DNA of 64,000 nucleotides from Tamarix chinensis (GCA_030549775.1 CM060175.1:46931915-46995914); one strand, 5' to 3'. Counted from the stretch's first letter, positions 13,920 to 27,475 are shown. A program made the numbers and translations. The notes: a model not told the origin generated them from the letters alone.

Positions 13920-14262
13920 TCCAACCAATCCACCGATTAGGAATAGTGGTTAGGGTTCTTACCCTATAAATGACCAATCCACCGGCAAATAATAGTGGTT
14001 AGCGCATGATACCCTATAAGTCACCAGCCCACTGGCTATAATAGTGAGGAATCTTGATCTCAATAAACACAAACTAGAGTTTTGCTAAGGCACATAAAAT
14101 ATACTAATTGCTTACAGTGGAACACTATTCGAGCAGGAACTAAACCAATCCACCGGTAAGAAATAGTGGTTAGGGTTTTACCCTATACGTGACCGATCCA
14201 TCTTCTATTATAGTGGTTAGGGCATGATGCCCTATAAGTGACTGAGCCACCAGCTAAAATAA
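13920..14262 (+). repeat. Tandem hairpin-repeat array of family-K LTR
   Basis: Units of about 50-60 bp contain 'ccaccgattaggaatagtgg' (CCAC...GTGG stem) followed by 'agggttcttaccct' (AGGGT...ACCCT stem). At least five units are present, interrupted once by unrelated sequence at about 14045-14140. Confidence 0.7.
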
Positions 14263-14451
14263 TGGGAGGTTCATGTACACGCATGAATTGATAAAGAGCA
14301 TGGTGTGAAATGAATATCGAAAAGAGATTATAATTTACTGATCCGTACTAAATGGGCATTTATGTGTTGGCTGGAATGTTCATATGTTGTATATTATCCT
14401 ACATGATTTTATATATCTTATGTGTTGGCCTTAGTGCTCGGTTACCTTACT

Positions 14452-14507
14452 CAATACGTAGTGTACTGATCACCCTTATTATGGGTGCAACTCATTCCCA
14501 CGAGTAG
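14452..14507 (+). other. Conserved triple-hairpin cassette
   Basis: Three adjacent inverted repeats: CAATACGTAGTGTACTG, then CACCC...GGGTG (14471-14487), then CAACTCATTCCCACGAGTAG. The same ordered cassette occurs in every family-K LTR here and in the more distant LTR at 44667-44722. The function is unknown; a structured RNA or DNA element in the LTR 3' part is inferred. Confidence 0.7.
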
Positions 14508-15671
14508 GAGGCCCATCTGATGTGTTTTAGGTAGGAGATGTTTTCTTCAATGCTATTGATGTCCATGGGGCAACAGGAAGGGCCGAGTGATGGTTTGGGG
14601 TTGGTTCGAATATTGGAGTTGCATGGTCGTTTCTTTCCAATGATATTATTATTCCTTTTCACCATCTTTTATATGTATTGGTTTTTTTGAATCAACTTTA
14701 ATGATTGTAAACATTATTTCTCTTCTTGGAGCTTTATTTTCATACTTCAGATTATGTAAAGATTCTTGCGTACTCTAATTTGCGTATTTATAAAACTTGG
14801 TTTATGTATTGATATGAGTTGATGAAAATCTTTTATTAGCCTTAGCACTTGCAACTAGAATGGTAGGAGTGAACCGGTTTAGTACTAAGTGTAGCGATAA
14901 CATCCCTAGAATTTACGGGTTTTAAATTTAGAGGTTTTTAAAAAAGAAAAAAATAGTAAATTTTGGGGTCTTACACTAGGTTACCTGATCCTTGATTGGC
15001 TACCAAGGGTTAGTCTGCCTTTTGGCATTTATTGGTGTCTTTGAGCAGTGCTTTACCTACTCAAGACATTGATAATGTATAATGGGGTATTAATAGTAAA
15101 GGGTCTTGTTACCTAGGTGGTTGGCTTTGACCTAGAATTATGTCCATATTAGTTGGCTTCACTCTTGAGTTATGTCCATTCTATTGATTAACTTTAGTCT
15201 AGACTTATGTCCATTGTGGTGATAAGCTTCAACATAAACTTTATATCCCTTGGTTTGGATAGGCTTTAATAGTATGTGAGACCATGGGGTGGTGCACAAT
15301 CTATCGCTCAATGATAAAATTTGGAATTATGGGAACAAAAGTTTGAATGACCAAAAAGAATAAAAGCTAGAATGAACACTTAGATAATGGCTTAAATGAC
15401 CACCTGGTTAATAATTGAAATGTTTAACTGGATGTTGACCTATATCAATACATGAATGAGGAAATAGTATAACCTAGTAGATTAAACAAGTTAGAAAATA
15501 AACCCCAGTAGTTGTCTGAATTAATATGTCTATTACATGTGCGATTATCTATGTTACTATACTATAAAGATAAGTGTGATGCATTCTGAGTTGCCTAAGT
15601 TATGTATGATTACATATCCTAATACATTACTACCTTTACATATATGGCATTATTATGGTGCATGTTAAATA

Positions 15672-15673
<2 letters not shown>

Positions 15674-15703
<30 letters not shown>
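15674..15703. repeat. (TA)n microsatellite, about 15 units
   Basis: An uninterrupted AT dinucleotide run inside the family-G LTR. Confidence 0.95.
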
Positions 15704-15705
<2 letters not shown>

Positions 15706-16249
15706 TGATAGAATGTTGCATATTTATGTTTTTTTGTTGAGGAGGTAACTTGACTTACCTAGTACGTAGCGTATTGATGTACCTGTTTGCTTGGTTACCT
15801 GCTCATTCTCATGAGAAAAGGTTCATGTGTAGGTTTTTAGGAATGGCTAGTAGCGGGCCTACCTTAGCTTGGTTTTAGGGCTTGAGAGTGTGGACATCTA
15901 GAGGATTTTGTGCAATATGTGATGGACCATGGTTTTGGGATCATGCCTTAATCTTATTTTAAATATAGCCCTATATTTTTAATTTATCTATCTCCCTATT
16001 TTTGGCTTGGTTGGGGATCGTTAAGGTCCTTTGATGTCAACAATCTTTTAAATATTTATGTGATTTAAGTTTGCACACTCTATTTTATGTTGGATGGTTT
16101 TGGTTTAGCTTTGATTCTAATATGGGATAGGAGGTGAACATTTATCCTGTGTTAGATACGACAGTAACACCCTATTTTATTAAGTGTATATTCCACTTTG
16201 GCATTATTTTAAAAGAAATTTTTTAGTAGTAAAAAATACTGGTGTTACA

Positions 16250-16277
16250 TGCACGCAAGAATAACACATTACCAATT
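16250..16277. other. 28-bp remnant of pre-insertion DNA between two LTRs
   Basis: It begins with TGCAC, the right TSD of the LTR ending at 16249, and ends with CAATT (16273-16277), the left TSD of the LTR starting at 16278. Two independent insertions therefore landed within 30 bp of each other. Confidence 0.7.
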
Positions 16278-17859
16278 TGTAACATTCCCATTTTTCACTT
16301 CCAAAAAATTTCGTTAAATCAATTATAAAAGTAGAGCCGTACCTAATGGACATATGCCGCCTACCTCATATCAAATACAAGGCTAAACCAATTAAAACAC
16401 TTAAAATAAAAGAGTACATATGTTTACATCACAAGAACACCTAATCATTACAAAATACATTCTAATGAAGTACGGGGCTACAATAAAATAAATTAGGGTA
16501 TGACAACCAATTTAAAACCTTGGTCTGCTACGAACCCCTCTAAAACCTTCTGAATATCCTTTCTCTCAAGCCTCGACCCAACTAAGGTAAGTCCTTTGCT
16601 AACCATCCTCAAAGACTTACACATGGTCCTCTACTCTTGGGAATGAGAAGGTGAATAAGAAAACGAGCACATCATTATATCATGTATTAAGTAAGCTAAT
16701 TTATTCCCTCAATGTACACAAGTACACCAATTTACCATACATGAATATAAATTATAGCATGCATTATAATAAGGCCATATAGAAAGGTAGAAGTGCATAA
16801 AGACATGCTATCTTGTATAATTCCAACATAGCAAAATATTTCATGCTTAGATTCACTACCTTCTCACATAAGCACTTATATTAGGAATACCAAGAGCATC
16901 CAAACAACCTCTAGGGTTATTTCCAATTTTCTAATTCATTAGGTTATACCATTTACGTATCCATATATGAGGCAGGTTAACCAATCAATCAGTATTCCAT
17001 TCCATAACCAATTAGTCATTTTGACCATTAGCCAAGTGTATAAACCAGATTTATTCATTATGGTTAATCACACCATTACTTCCATTTCTTAACCAATCAT
17101 TAATCATTCACTTTGTCATTGTTCATAATTTTCAACCAATATTTACCATCTATATTTACAATCCATTGGTCTCACCCCATGAAAGCATATCCATATATGG
17201 GACATAAGTCCAAGGCAAAGCTAATCACCAAGTAGATATAAATCTAAGCTAAAGCCAACCACCTAGGTAACTAGACCCTTTAGTATCAATACCTCCTAGT
17301 ACATCACCAGTATGTAGAGTAGGTAAGATACTAGGACCTCTTAAGATCTAGCTCGAAGGCACCAAAAATCCCCTAATACAAACTAACCTATAGTAGCTAA
17401 ACAAGGATTGGTTAACCCAAACCCATACCCAACTAGATTTTCTTTCGCTTTACGTGATTAGCATTTTGTTCATAAGGATGAGTGATCATACAAGACCCAT
17501 ACAAAGCAAAGAAGTCAACATTCCATATTAATCATTTTCTTTCCATTTTACCAATCATATGGGTTTTCCATTTATTATTGTCCAATGCTACTCTTAACCA
17601 CCATATTACTTAACTCAAGCACATACTGATTTTCATTACTCTTTTCTTAATATTGCCATTTGTCATAAGTGAAATACTCAAATATCCTTTACATTTATCA
17701 TAATGTATACCATAAGTTATGATCCATTTTAATTATTTCATTAGGCTAATAGCCCATGATAAAAGTCTACATTTTATCCCATTAATAATAATGGTATAGT
17801 CCCAAACATAGGCTTAAAGCATAACCAAACCAAAAAGAAACAAATCATGTAAATAGTCG

Positions 17860-18158
17860 AACTAGTCAATTCATCTAACCCAACTAGTTTATTGGTTGCA
17901 CAAACCAATCGATCGGTTTGGGTCGACCAATTAATTAGTTTGACTTAAACAGACCATAATTTCATCAAACCAATCGATTGGTTTGGGAAAACTAGTCAAT
18001 TGTTCATAGACTAGTTAATCAGTTTTGCCCAATCGGTCAATGGATTTAAGTAGAGAATAAGACCAAGAGCTCTGTCGGCTTACCAATCGACCGGTGGGTC
18101 AACCAATCGACTATTCTAGGAATAGTGGATTGGTTTCACCTAACCAATCAATCAGTTT
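17860..18158. repeat. Cluster of CCAATCGATTGG-like palindromic words
   Basis: About ten irregularly spaced words such as 'ccaatcgattgg' (perfect palindrome, 17970-17981), 'ccaatcgaccggt' and 'aactagtcaattg'. Equivalent clusters occur in all family-G LTRs: 960-1245, 7605-7720, 8875-9145, 45690-45830, 46010-46095, 60100-60235, 61430-61675 and 61880-62035. Confidence 0.7.
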
Positions 18159-20928
18159 TGTAACACCCTAGTTTTTACAAACCAAAAAATGTCTTTTTAA
18201 GTGGAGGCATATAATCAAATAGCTAGGTGTTACCATTATAATTGACATATGTCTAGCTTACCATACCATCCTTATATCAATCACTAGGCAAAATAAATAA
18301 AAATGTACAACACTATAAATAGAAGCTGAAGGAACTTTCATAAACATAGATAAAATTTTGGAGATTTACTCTAAGTATAATAATCTAAAATAAAAAATAG
18401 ATACCATGGATCTAAGAGTCTAAAAAATATATCTAGTCAGAAAAAACTTCTGAATAACATGACTTTATGCCCATAACCATGATACTAAACTCACTCCTCC
18501 ACATATAACTCATCAAAGGATACAAACTCATCCAATGGGTCAACCTCAACCTACACAAAGACATCTAGGTTGTCTATTCGTGGGGATGAGAAATACCCAT
18601 GAAATTAACGATTAGTATAATACGTACCGAGTAAGGTAACAGTACAATCAAAGTAGAATTACACATAATAACATGAATTCACATCAGAAAGTAAGCATAA
18701 GGATGATAATATAAAATAGTGCCAGGTAAATAATGATTTGAAGTCTCTCTATATAAATACATCATATTGTAACCTTTTATTTACATTAAGTTCAGAGACC
18801 CCACTATTCTTAAACTAGAGGAATGGTTTAAAACACCTCTCAAGGATAAAACACCTGATCTACTATTATTATCCGGTGGAATAGACTCGGCACCACTTTA
18901 AATAAAAATGCTCATGAGCCATTATTATTGAACTGGTGGAACAGTCTCAAGTACCTCTTAGGGACATAACACATGTGCCACTATTAGTTATCCGATGAAA
19001 CGGACTCAATACTTTGTTCCTAATTCACGTAGTCTTTCACTCTTAATAATTAGTATCTTTCTATTAATATGTTATCTCTTAATTGTATTTTTATTCTCAT
19101 TGAATATAGGACCCCACTATTTTTAATCTGATAGAATCGACTGATACACCTCTCAAGGATAAAGTATCCGAGCTACTATTATTATTCTATGAAATGGACT
19201 CGTATAAATACTTTAACCCAAATCACATGATTTTTTAGTTTAAATGATTAATATCTTATTAGAGTTGATTATATAATCAAGATTATGATGTGGAACTCAT
19301 ATAGGTATATAAGACATAAAATTTAATGACATAATCATGACCATATAATTGCCCTCAAATGATCACCATACACTTTGCTAGTTAAAATTTTCATAATCTC
19401 CCAAGGTTTTATAAATCTCAATACTAATACATGTAAATCTCCAATATCCATTCATAACATAAGTCCTCAATTATTTGTACCGATACCATATTCAACATTA
19501 TACCTAAAGCATACTTCCATAATCTCATTACTCAAGATATCATATCATAGAAGAACATAAATTATAAAACATGTCCAATCTAAAAGCACATACACATACT
19601 CATAAAGTCCTAGCTAAGACATGTATTTTTACCAAGAAAGATACTAGGCTCTATGCACCTATATCCTATACCTCCTCCTCTGAGACCGTTAGAGAATCAC
19701 CTATGAAAAATAAGATAACATATGATTAGGAGGGAAGATCATAATTGAGGAAATAAATTAAGGTAAATGAGGGTAAAATGGAAATAACCATAGTTAAAGG
19801 AGTACTTGAGTTGCGTGGAAGTGTAGTGGAAGGTATGATGGTGTTATAATGAAATTTTGGTGTTGTTTGGGTAATGTTTGGGGTTAAAAAAAGAGGGTGT
19901 GTAGCTAAAAATAGGGGGTTGCACATGCATGCAGCCGGTGGTGCACACACAAGCTGTGAGTTGAGATCCTACGTGGGCAGGCTGTGTGAAGAAGCACATT
20001 CATGCTCAACCAATGAATTACCAAGGAAATAACAAATAGATACGCAATGGTATATAGAGGTTGTGCACAAGTCGTGTGAATGTGCATGGGCAAACCGTGC
20101 TGGTCTACATAGGCATGTGATTAGGAAAAATAGAGGTGCACAGTCATGTAAAAGGTCATGCATGAGTTGTGAGCCTCACAAAAATGTAACGGACATGACG
20201 ACAGAAGAGGGAAAAATAACAACGGTTGATGGTGACTGTCGGTGATGACAAAGGTGAGTGACGGGGAGTCTTTGTGGTTAGTCCACCAAGCTCAAGGCAG
20301 CACTCAGTGGTATGTAGTGGTGCAGCGAGGGGGGAGGTGTTTCGGTCACATGAAATAGAGTAGGGGAAGAAGGAAAGGGAGGGGCTTGGGCAGTAGTTTT
20401 GAGGCAAAAAATGAGGGAGGAAGATAGGTGGTGTATATATATGTGTGTATTCATAGAGGCATGTAAATTGGGTGGATGAGGGGGAGGCAGAGGTTGATGA
20501 TAGCAAATGGTGATGGTCGATAGTGGTAGTAGGGGGTGGAGAAAAATTTCAACGGAAGAGATGGAAGAGGACGGTTGAGAACAATGGTGGAGTGTTGGGA
20601 GAAAATGGCAAAGGTAAGAAGAAAAAGGTCAAGCATTACAGCGGGAAGGAGGCAGGAGAAGGAGAAAGAAAAGGAAAAAGGGAAAAAGTTTGGGGTTAGT
20701 ATTAGATTAATTTTTAATTAGCTAAAATAGATAGGATTAGTGATATAAATTTACCAAAATTAAGATCAGGTTACAAAAAATAATTTATCCATGTCAAATA
20801 TTAGGATTAGGTTAAGATTTTAGGATTAAGAAATTTGGATAATGCTAAAATAAATATATTTTGAGATTAAAATTAGATTAAGGTGTTAATGATATGGGAT
20901 TAGGTTTAGCAAAGTTTTGGGTATTAAA
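18159..20928 (-). mobile_element. Solo LTR (minus), 2.8 kb, related to the 41453-45132 LTR
   Basis: It starts TGTAACACCC and ends 'caaagttttgggtattaaa', aligning with the reverse complement of the start of the LTR at 41453. Flanking 5-mers are AGTTT (18154-18158) and AATTT (20929-20933), a 4-of-5 TSD. Removing it rejoins a 'gttt'/'gcc' junction that matches the uninterrupted family-G sequence near 8880. It holds a degenerate hairpin cassette (18575-18640) and 'actattnttaa' repeats (18795-19200). The short ORFs at 19726-20721 are low-complexity reading frames without family resemblance. Confidence 0.75.
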
Positions 20929-23637
20929 AATTTGCCGTAACTCAACACCAAATCATAAATTTTATACAAATTATTACATATAACTCATTCTTAACCACAT
21001 AAAAACATGTATCAATATAGTATAACATATTTCCAACCAATTTAGCTTACATTTTACAACACAGAATCATCATAACCTATTTTCACCAAATTTCATGTTT
21101 TTTTACAAAAGATATGCCATCTAATCATCCAAGTCACTTATACTAACTATACTCATTCATGGCAACATATAGAAATCCACTAAAGGTAACACCTAACATG
21201 CAGGGATACTTACTAAACATTTAAGAAGAAAGAATAACTAACTTGATGCACACAAAATCCCCTTACAAAAAAAATTCCATCTATGGGAAATCTTAGCTTT
21301 GAAAACCTTAAAAACCAAAATCTTAAGCTCAGACATTACACCAAACCTTATTAAATTTTGAACTTAAAAATAGGAAGGAATAAAAACATACCAACTTGAG
21401 GGCAAAAATATGGAAAGAATTAAACTGGACCACTCATCTTTTTTTTTCTAGAATCTAACTCTTCATTGCTTAAAAATAAAAACAAGAGAGATATAGAGAT
21501 AGGATATGAAGAGTGTAAAAGGATTGATTGGTAATACTCGAAGTGTAGAGAGAAAGGAAAGAATATAAGACTTAGAAAAATTTGGTGGCTAAAGGAAAGA
21601 TGCATAGCAGGGATGATTAGGGACATTTATAGATAACCAATTAAAGAAAAATGGTTAGAGTTTAAGAACCAACTCAAAACCTTACCATTGATCATTTAAA
21701 TTTGATCATAAAGATGGATTTTATCCAAGATTTGTCAACCTCTTCTCTAGAGCTCAAATGGTGTCTCTATAGAATTCAAGTTAATTAGAATAGAATTAGA
21801 ATTCATGAATGGAGTAATAGAAAGTTAGTGTGGGAGGAATCTTTCAGCTACTTAGAAGCATGATTGAGAATGAAGCATTCAATCTCAGAATTGTGCAGAG
21901 GAGGGAGAAGGAAGAAGATAGTGTTGAGGTCACCTCTCCCCCTCAATTTTTCCAATCAACCTCTAGATCAAATCAAGGCAATATTTTAGGTTAAATGAAT
22001 CATAAAAATGGTTATAAATCTCTTAAGGACAAATTATTATGGGTTAGTAAGGTTCCATTTTAGTATAAGGGATTTTTCAGAAAAATAAAACTCGAAAAAC
22101 ATGAGTAGCTCGATAAATCAGTTGATGGGTTTGTGTAACACCGCCAATTTTCACTACCAAAAAATTTAGTTAAAACATGTTTCAAAAGTAGAAAATGCTT
22201 AGGAAAATTAGGGTGTTACCACCATACCTAACATAGGAATGATGTCCACTACATACGCCATATCATATACATAGTTAAACCACTCAAACACTTAAATCAA
22301 CAGAGTACACAAATAACATTTTAATTGAAACAACTCCAAAAGTGGTTACATAGGATGACCCTAACAAGTTTCGGTCAAAATATTAAAAAATACATACTAG
22401 TAAGTACGGGATTACAAAACATGGATTGGGCATGATGTCCAAAAATAAAACCATGGTTTGCTATGGACCCATACAAAACCTTATAAATGTCCTAGTTCAC
22501 AAGCCCTGACCCAACTAACATAGGAATGGTGTCCGCTACCTAACCAATATCAGATACAAGGCTAAAACACTAAAATAATTAAATCAACAAAGTGCACAAA
22601 TAACATTTTAATCGAAACAACTCCAAAAGTGTTTACATTAGATGACCCTAACGAGTTTCGATCAAAACATTACAAAATACATACTATTAAGTACAGGATT
22701 ACAAAACATGGGTTGGGGCATGATGTAACACCCCAAAATTCACTACTTTTTTTTTTAAAAAAAAAGCGGAAGTAATTAAAATAGTAATACTTAAAACCCG
22801 TGAATTCTGGGAATGTTACCGCCACATTTAGTACCAAACCAGTTCTCTTCGACCATTCCAGTACCAAGTGCTAAGGCTAAAGAAAAGATTAACAATCAAT
22901 TACAAAATTAATACAAACTAAACTTCAAATAATCATTAAACGGTTGTAAGACAAAATCAGAGTACGCATCACGAAATGTAATTCATTACTAAAAGAAAAT
23001 TAAACTTACAACATATATGGTCTAGTTAATTTATATAAACATTATGGAAGAGAAGTAATTTTCGAATTTAAATATAAACATTTTATTGTATTTTTAAAAA
23101 GTAGTTTGTATTAAAGCTTGTAAAAGGGATGGTATATTAACAACATATATGGTCTGATACTTGTAACACCCCAAAATTCACTACTTTTTTTAAAGCAGAA
23201 GTAATTAAAATAGTAATACTTAAAACCCGTGAATTCTGGGGATGTTACCGCCACACTTAGTACCAGACCAGTTCTCTCCAACCGTTCTGGTACCAAGTGC
23301 TAAGGCTAAAGAAAAGATTAACAATCAATTACAAAATTAATACAACCTAAACTTCAAATAATCATTAAATGGTTGTAAAACAAAATCAGAGTACACATCA
23401 AGAAATGTAATTCATTTCCAAAAGAGAATTAAACTTACAATCGATAAAAGGTTCATTAAAATACTCAATCGAGTAATGAATCAGAAAATGGTAAATACTA
23501 TACCAAAGAAATAACAAAAGGAATGAAATCTCGTAAAGAATGAATGCGGCCATAACATTCTTGAACTTCGAGCCAAACATGCTCAACACTCAGCCCCGAT
23601 TGATGTCTCACCCACCTTCACAAGTCAGAAAGGCATA

Positions 23638-23693
23638 CTACTCGTGGGAATGAGCAGCACCCATAAAAAGGGTGATCAGTACGCTACGTACTG
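23638..23693 (-). other. Triple-hairpin cassette (second terminal copy)
   Basis: Reverse complement of the cassette at 34074-34130: 'ctactcgtgggaatgagcag', CACCC...GGGTG, then 'cagtacgctacgtactg'. The terminal duplication of this LTR gives it a second cassette at 24258-24313. Confidence 0.75.
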
Positions 23694-23905
23694 AGTAAGG
23701 TAACCGAGCACTAAGGCCAACACATAAGCACATAATCCATGTAGAATAATAATAGGGCATAATCACCAACACAATAACATGAAGGCAATGAACGATCAGG
23801 TGAAAAACCCAAGATCCAATATAGTTTAGATTAATTGCTTTATTAATCCTTTATCAAATTATTTTCACACCATACTCTTTATCAAGTCCGTACGATTACG
23901 GGAAC

Positions 23906-24196
23906 CCCACTATTTTAGCCGGTGGATCGGTCGGAAGGGTAACATACCCTGCCACTATTTTAGCAGGTGGATCGGTCGCGAGGGTAGCATACCCTGCCAC
24001 TATTATATGCCGGTGGATCGGTCTAGCCCCTTCTCGCATGGTGTTCCACTGTAAATCATTAGTATCTTCCCATATCTTATCAACATATATCGTTTGGTTT
24101 GTTGAGCTCGGGATCCCCCACTATTTTAGCCGGTGGATCGGTCGCACGGGTGCATGCCCTGCCACTATTTTAGCCGGTGGATCGATCGCGGGGGAA
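23906..24196 (-). repeat. 45-bp hairpin-repeat array
   Basis: Units consist of CCACTATTTTAGCCGGTGG (CCAC/GTGG stem), 'atcggtcgcga' and 'gggtaacataccc' (GGGTA/TACCC stem). A second block lies at 24523-24640. One unit counted from 24523 is 45 bp. Confidence 0.8.
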
Positions 24197-25489
24197 AACA
24201 ATGCTTAACACTCAGCCCCAACTGATATCTCGCCACCTGCACAAGTTAGAAGGCATACTACTTGTGGGAATGAGGAGCACCCATAAAAAGGGTGATCAGT
24301 ACGCTACGTACTGAGTAAGGTAACCGAACACTAAGGCCAACACATAAGCACATAATCCATGCAAATAATACAGGGCATAATCACCATACAATAACATAGA
24401 GGCAAATGAAGGATTAGGTGTAAATGCCAAGATCCAATATAGTTTAGATTAATTGCTTTATTAATCCTTTATCGAATTATGTTCACATCATACTCTTTAT
24501 CAAGTCCATACAATTACGGGAACCCCACTATTTTAGCTGGTGGATCGGTCGCAAGGGTAACATACCCTGCCACTATTTTAGCAGGTGGATCGGTCGCGAG
24601 GGTAGCATACCCTGCCACTATTATATGCCGGTGGATCGGTCTGGCCCCTTCTCGTATGGTGTTCCACTGTAAATCATTAGGTCTCAACATCTTCCACTTT
24701 ACGTGTTTAATGTATTAAGTATCTTATTCAAAGGCTTTCACTAGAACATTCATAAGTCATCACACATCACAAATCATAAAATTCCACCATCATAATTACA
24801 CTTAAATCACCACATACATATGATAACACAAAAACCCTAATCAGCCACCACATACCTCAATTAACCACAACAAACCATACTTAACCACTCCAAACTCTAT
24901 TTAACCATAACAACCATAATTAGCCACTCCACGCCTTAGTTAAGCATAATAACCCACAATTATCCACTCCAACCTTAGTTAATCACAACAACCCAGAGTT
25001 CATTACTCCAAACCCTAATTCAGTCTCTTCCGTACCCTCATAATGCTCCACGTACTATTTTCCATCCAAAATAGTTCAACACCCAAATAACACTTACATT
25101 ACCTTACTTACATCCCAAATTAACTTTCTACACGTAAATTTCATACCCATGCAGACATTAGTCTCCCCATGCAAACCTTCAAACCTTTTTCATGCAAACC
25201 CTAAAATTCCACGTGAAACCCTAAATTCAACCATGCAAACCCTAATACCACCATACAACCATCAATGCCACCATGTAAACCCTAATACCACCATACAACT
25301 ATAAATACCACCATACAAACCATGATTCCGTCATACAAAACCCTAAATTCAATCCACACAAAACCAAAGATTCACCATACCAAACCTAAATTCAAACCAT
25401 ATAAAACCCAAAGATTTGTCCATACCAAACCCTACAATTGATTAGATTCTCCCATTCATAACCACAAATTAGATTTTCCCATACAAGAC

Positions 25490-25790
25490 CATAAGTTAGA
25501 TTCTCCCACATAAAATCATAATTTAGAATCTCCCAAGCAAAACCTTAAATTGGATTCCCCCAAACAAATCATAAATTAGATTCTCCCAATTAAATCATAA
25601 ATTAGATTCTCCCATATAATATCATAAATTACATTCTCCCAAATAACATCATAAATTAGATTTTCCCAAACAAATCATAAATTAGATTCTCCCATATAAT
25701 ATCATAAATTACATTCTCCCAAATAACATCATACATTAGATTCTCCCAAACAAATCATAAATTAGATTCTCTCCCACGAAACCCTACATT
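25490..25790 (-). repeat. Minisatellite, 26-28-bp unit ('aaattagattctccca')
   Basis: About ten copies of 'ataaattagattctcccaaa' variants alternate between 'ataatatcat' and 'acaaatcat' spacers. A matching array is at 36530-36840 in the partner LTR. Confidence 0.85.
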
Positions 25791-26447
25791 TCCCATTTTA
25801 TTTTTCCACCCATAAATCATTAAGATACTTAGGTCAACTCACATCTCTTGGTCAACTTCTTTCTCCATCCTCATTTTTCATCATTTTCCCCCGCACAAAT
25901 CATATCAACATCCTCACATGCATCACAACACATATTATCATACATAAATAATACACATGCCATACAAAACATACTTCAACTCCATGTCATATCATATACG
26001 ACATAATTAATAATCATAAACATAGAATGCATAGCATATGAAGCACATAATGCATATAAGCACACAATGGCCTTAGTAAACCCTTACCTAAAATGTCACC
26101 AGTCTTGGAGCACGCTCCAATATTACTTGAGAGCTTTGATTGGGCTCACCTACTATGGGAAAATACTAGGATTAGGTTTCCTCTTAAGAATGCTATTATT
26201 TCTAACTTATCCCAAGACCTTATTTTTAATTAAAATATTATTATACTAGAATTGACTCTACAAAATACTAGTAGAATATTAATAATAAAACTAATGCAGT
26301 TCAAAATAAAAAGGTGATATAAGGGTTTCTACCCTTCACCAAAATAATATTAGTAAAGATTAAATAATAATAATAATAATAATTCTAATAACAACTAAAT
26401 ATTATAAATAAAGATAATATTAAGGATAATAATAATAATATTAAGAA

Positions 26448-26485
<38 letters not shown>

Positions 26486-27467
26486 ATATAAGCTTTAAAT
26501 TTAAAGTGGGGTTTCGACCCTACTTATAACTAATGATCTACTATTTATTAATATTAATAATAAAAGTAATAACATATATAATACTATTAGAATAATAAAG
26601 ATAATAATAGTATTATTATTAATGGTTATAAAAAAATAGAAACAAAAATACTAAAATACATAAGTGCGAATGTTAATACAAAATTAGGGCCTAAGATTTT
26701 CCAAAATAATTAATAAAATGATAATAATAAATATTCTAATAATTATAATACTAATAATAATAATAAGAAGAATGATAATAATCATATAATAATTCAATTA
26801 ATAACTTAAAATTTGAAACTAAGAATAAAATTATTTTATTACTACTCTCTACCCTACAAGTAAAATTCAGCATAAATTTTATATCAAATAATAATAACAT
26901 TAATAGCAAGGAAATAATTATTATATTCGAATAATTACTAATAAACAAAATAAAAATAGAATAATTTACAATAAATAGTAAATAATAACTAAGAAGGTCT
27001 AGGGTTTCACCTAGAGTCGGCAGGAATGGGCGGCACCGGCGGTGGTTCACGGCGGTGGCCGAAAAAATAATCTAAGAGGGAAAAAGGTGAAGAAAAAGAG
27101 AGGAGTAGGGGAAAATTTAAAATAAGGCTATGATTTGGTGGAGGAGGATTAGAGGGAGTTATTTGTTGGCTTAGAAGGTGGTAAAAGCGGCGGATGTGGT
27201 GGTGGATGGTGGTTTAATGTTTCGAGGTGGAATTTTCTCGCGAGAGGACTAGCCAACTTTGCACGATTATGGAGGCTTGTACAAGGTGAATCGAAGGTCG
27301 TAGATGGTTTAGTTAATTAGAGAGTGTTGCAAGGAAGATATTGGGATGGAGAATAGGCGGCGAGGTTAGATAACGGCGGAGAACGAGGTGTCTAAAGGAG
27401 CGGTGGCGGGAGGTTCTCACTTAGGGTTTCGAGAGAGAAGAAGCTTCAAAAAGGTCCACAACTAAGC

Positions 27468-27475
27468 TATTTATA
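27468..27475 (-). promoter_or_regulatory. TATA box of the 3' LTR
   Basis: TATAAATA on the minus strand, with a GC-rich U3 on its upstream side (27500-28000). It is conserved at 38524-38531 and, in plus orientation, at 10667-10674. Confidence 0.5.

Larger units (their letters stand above)
9562..14975 (+). mobile_element. Family-K solo LTR, 5.4 kb, with 5-bp TSD
   Basis: It starts TGAAATGCCC and ends GGGGTCTTACA (family end GGGGTGTTACA). The flanks are CTGGG (9557-9561) and CTAGG (14976-14980), a TSD with one mismatch. The empty site is visible at 1677-1695, where 'ggtctgggttacctgatc' is uninterrupted. At 5414 bp it is very long for an LTR. Order of parts: AT-rich U3, pyrimidine and GC-rich region (10000-10660), TATA box, TTA/CTA microsatellites, 28-bp-type minisatellite (12690-13280), hairpin array (13920-14262), triple-hairpin cassette (14452-14507), terminal segment. 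By order and similarity it is the same family as the LTRs at 22724-28530 and 34735-39660. There is no internal region, so it is a solo LTR. The Ty3-gypsy chromovirus (Tekay/Del-like) assignment is a guess from the long LTR and the iMet PBS of its relative. Confidence 0.88.
7472..16249 (+). mobile_element. Family-G solo LTR, split by a later insertion at 9562-14975
   Basis: It begins TATAATACCCC (family consensus TGTAATACCCC, compare 61731) and ends CTGGTGTTACA. Flanking 5-mers are TACAC (7467-7471) and TGCAC (16250-16254), a 4-of-5 TSD. After subtracting the nested LTR and its TSD the net length is about 3.36 kb, close to the two other complete family-G LTRs inferred here (3.34 and 3.22 kb). 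Contents in order: a CCAATCGA-type word cluster at 7605-7720, a TATA box at 8204-8211, a second word cluster at 8875-9145, 'tatgtcc' sub-repeats at 15105-15250, a TA microsatellite, and a degenerate hairpin cassette at 15755-15815. There is no coding sequence. Confidence 0.8.

Noticed and set aside
22719..22723. Treating the LTRs at 22724-28530 and 34735-39660 as two independent solo LTRs
   Set aside because: Neither has a TSD of its own at the inner ends, whereas CATGA matches exactly at the two outer ends.
25490..25790. Regular 28-bp repeats that superficially resemble a CRISPR array
   Set aside because: The units are contiguous minisatellite repeats without unique spacers, in a plant LTR.
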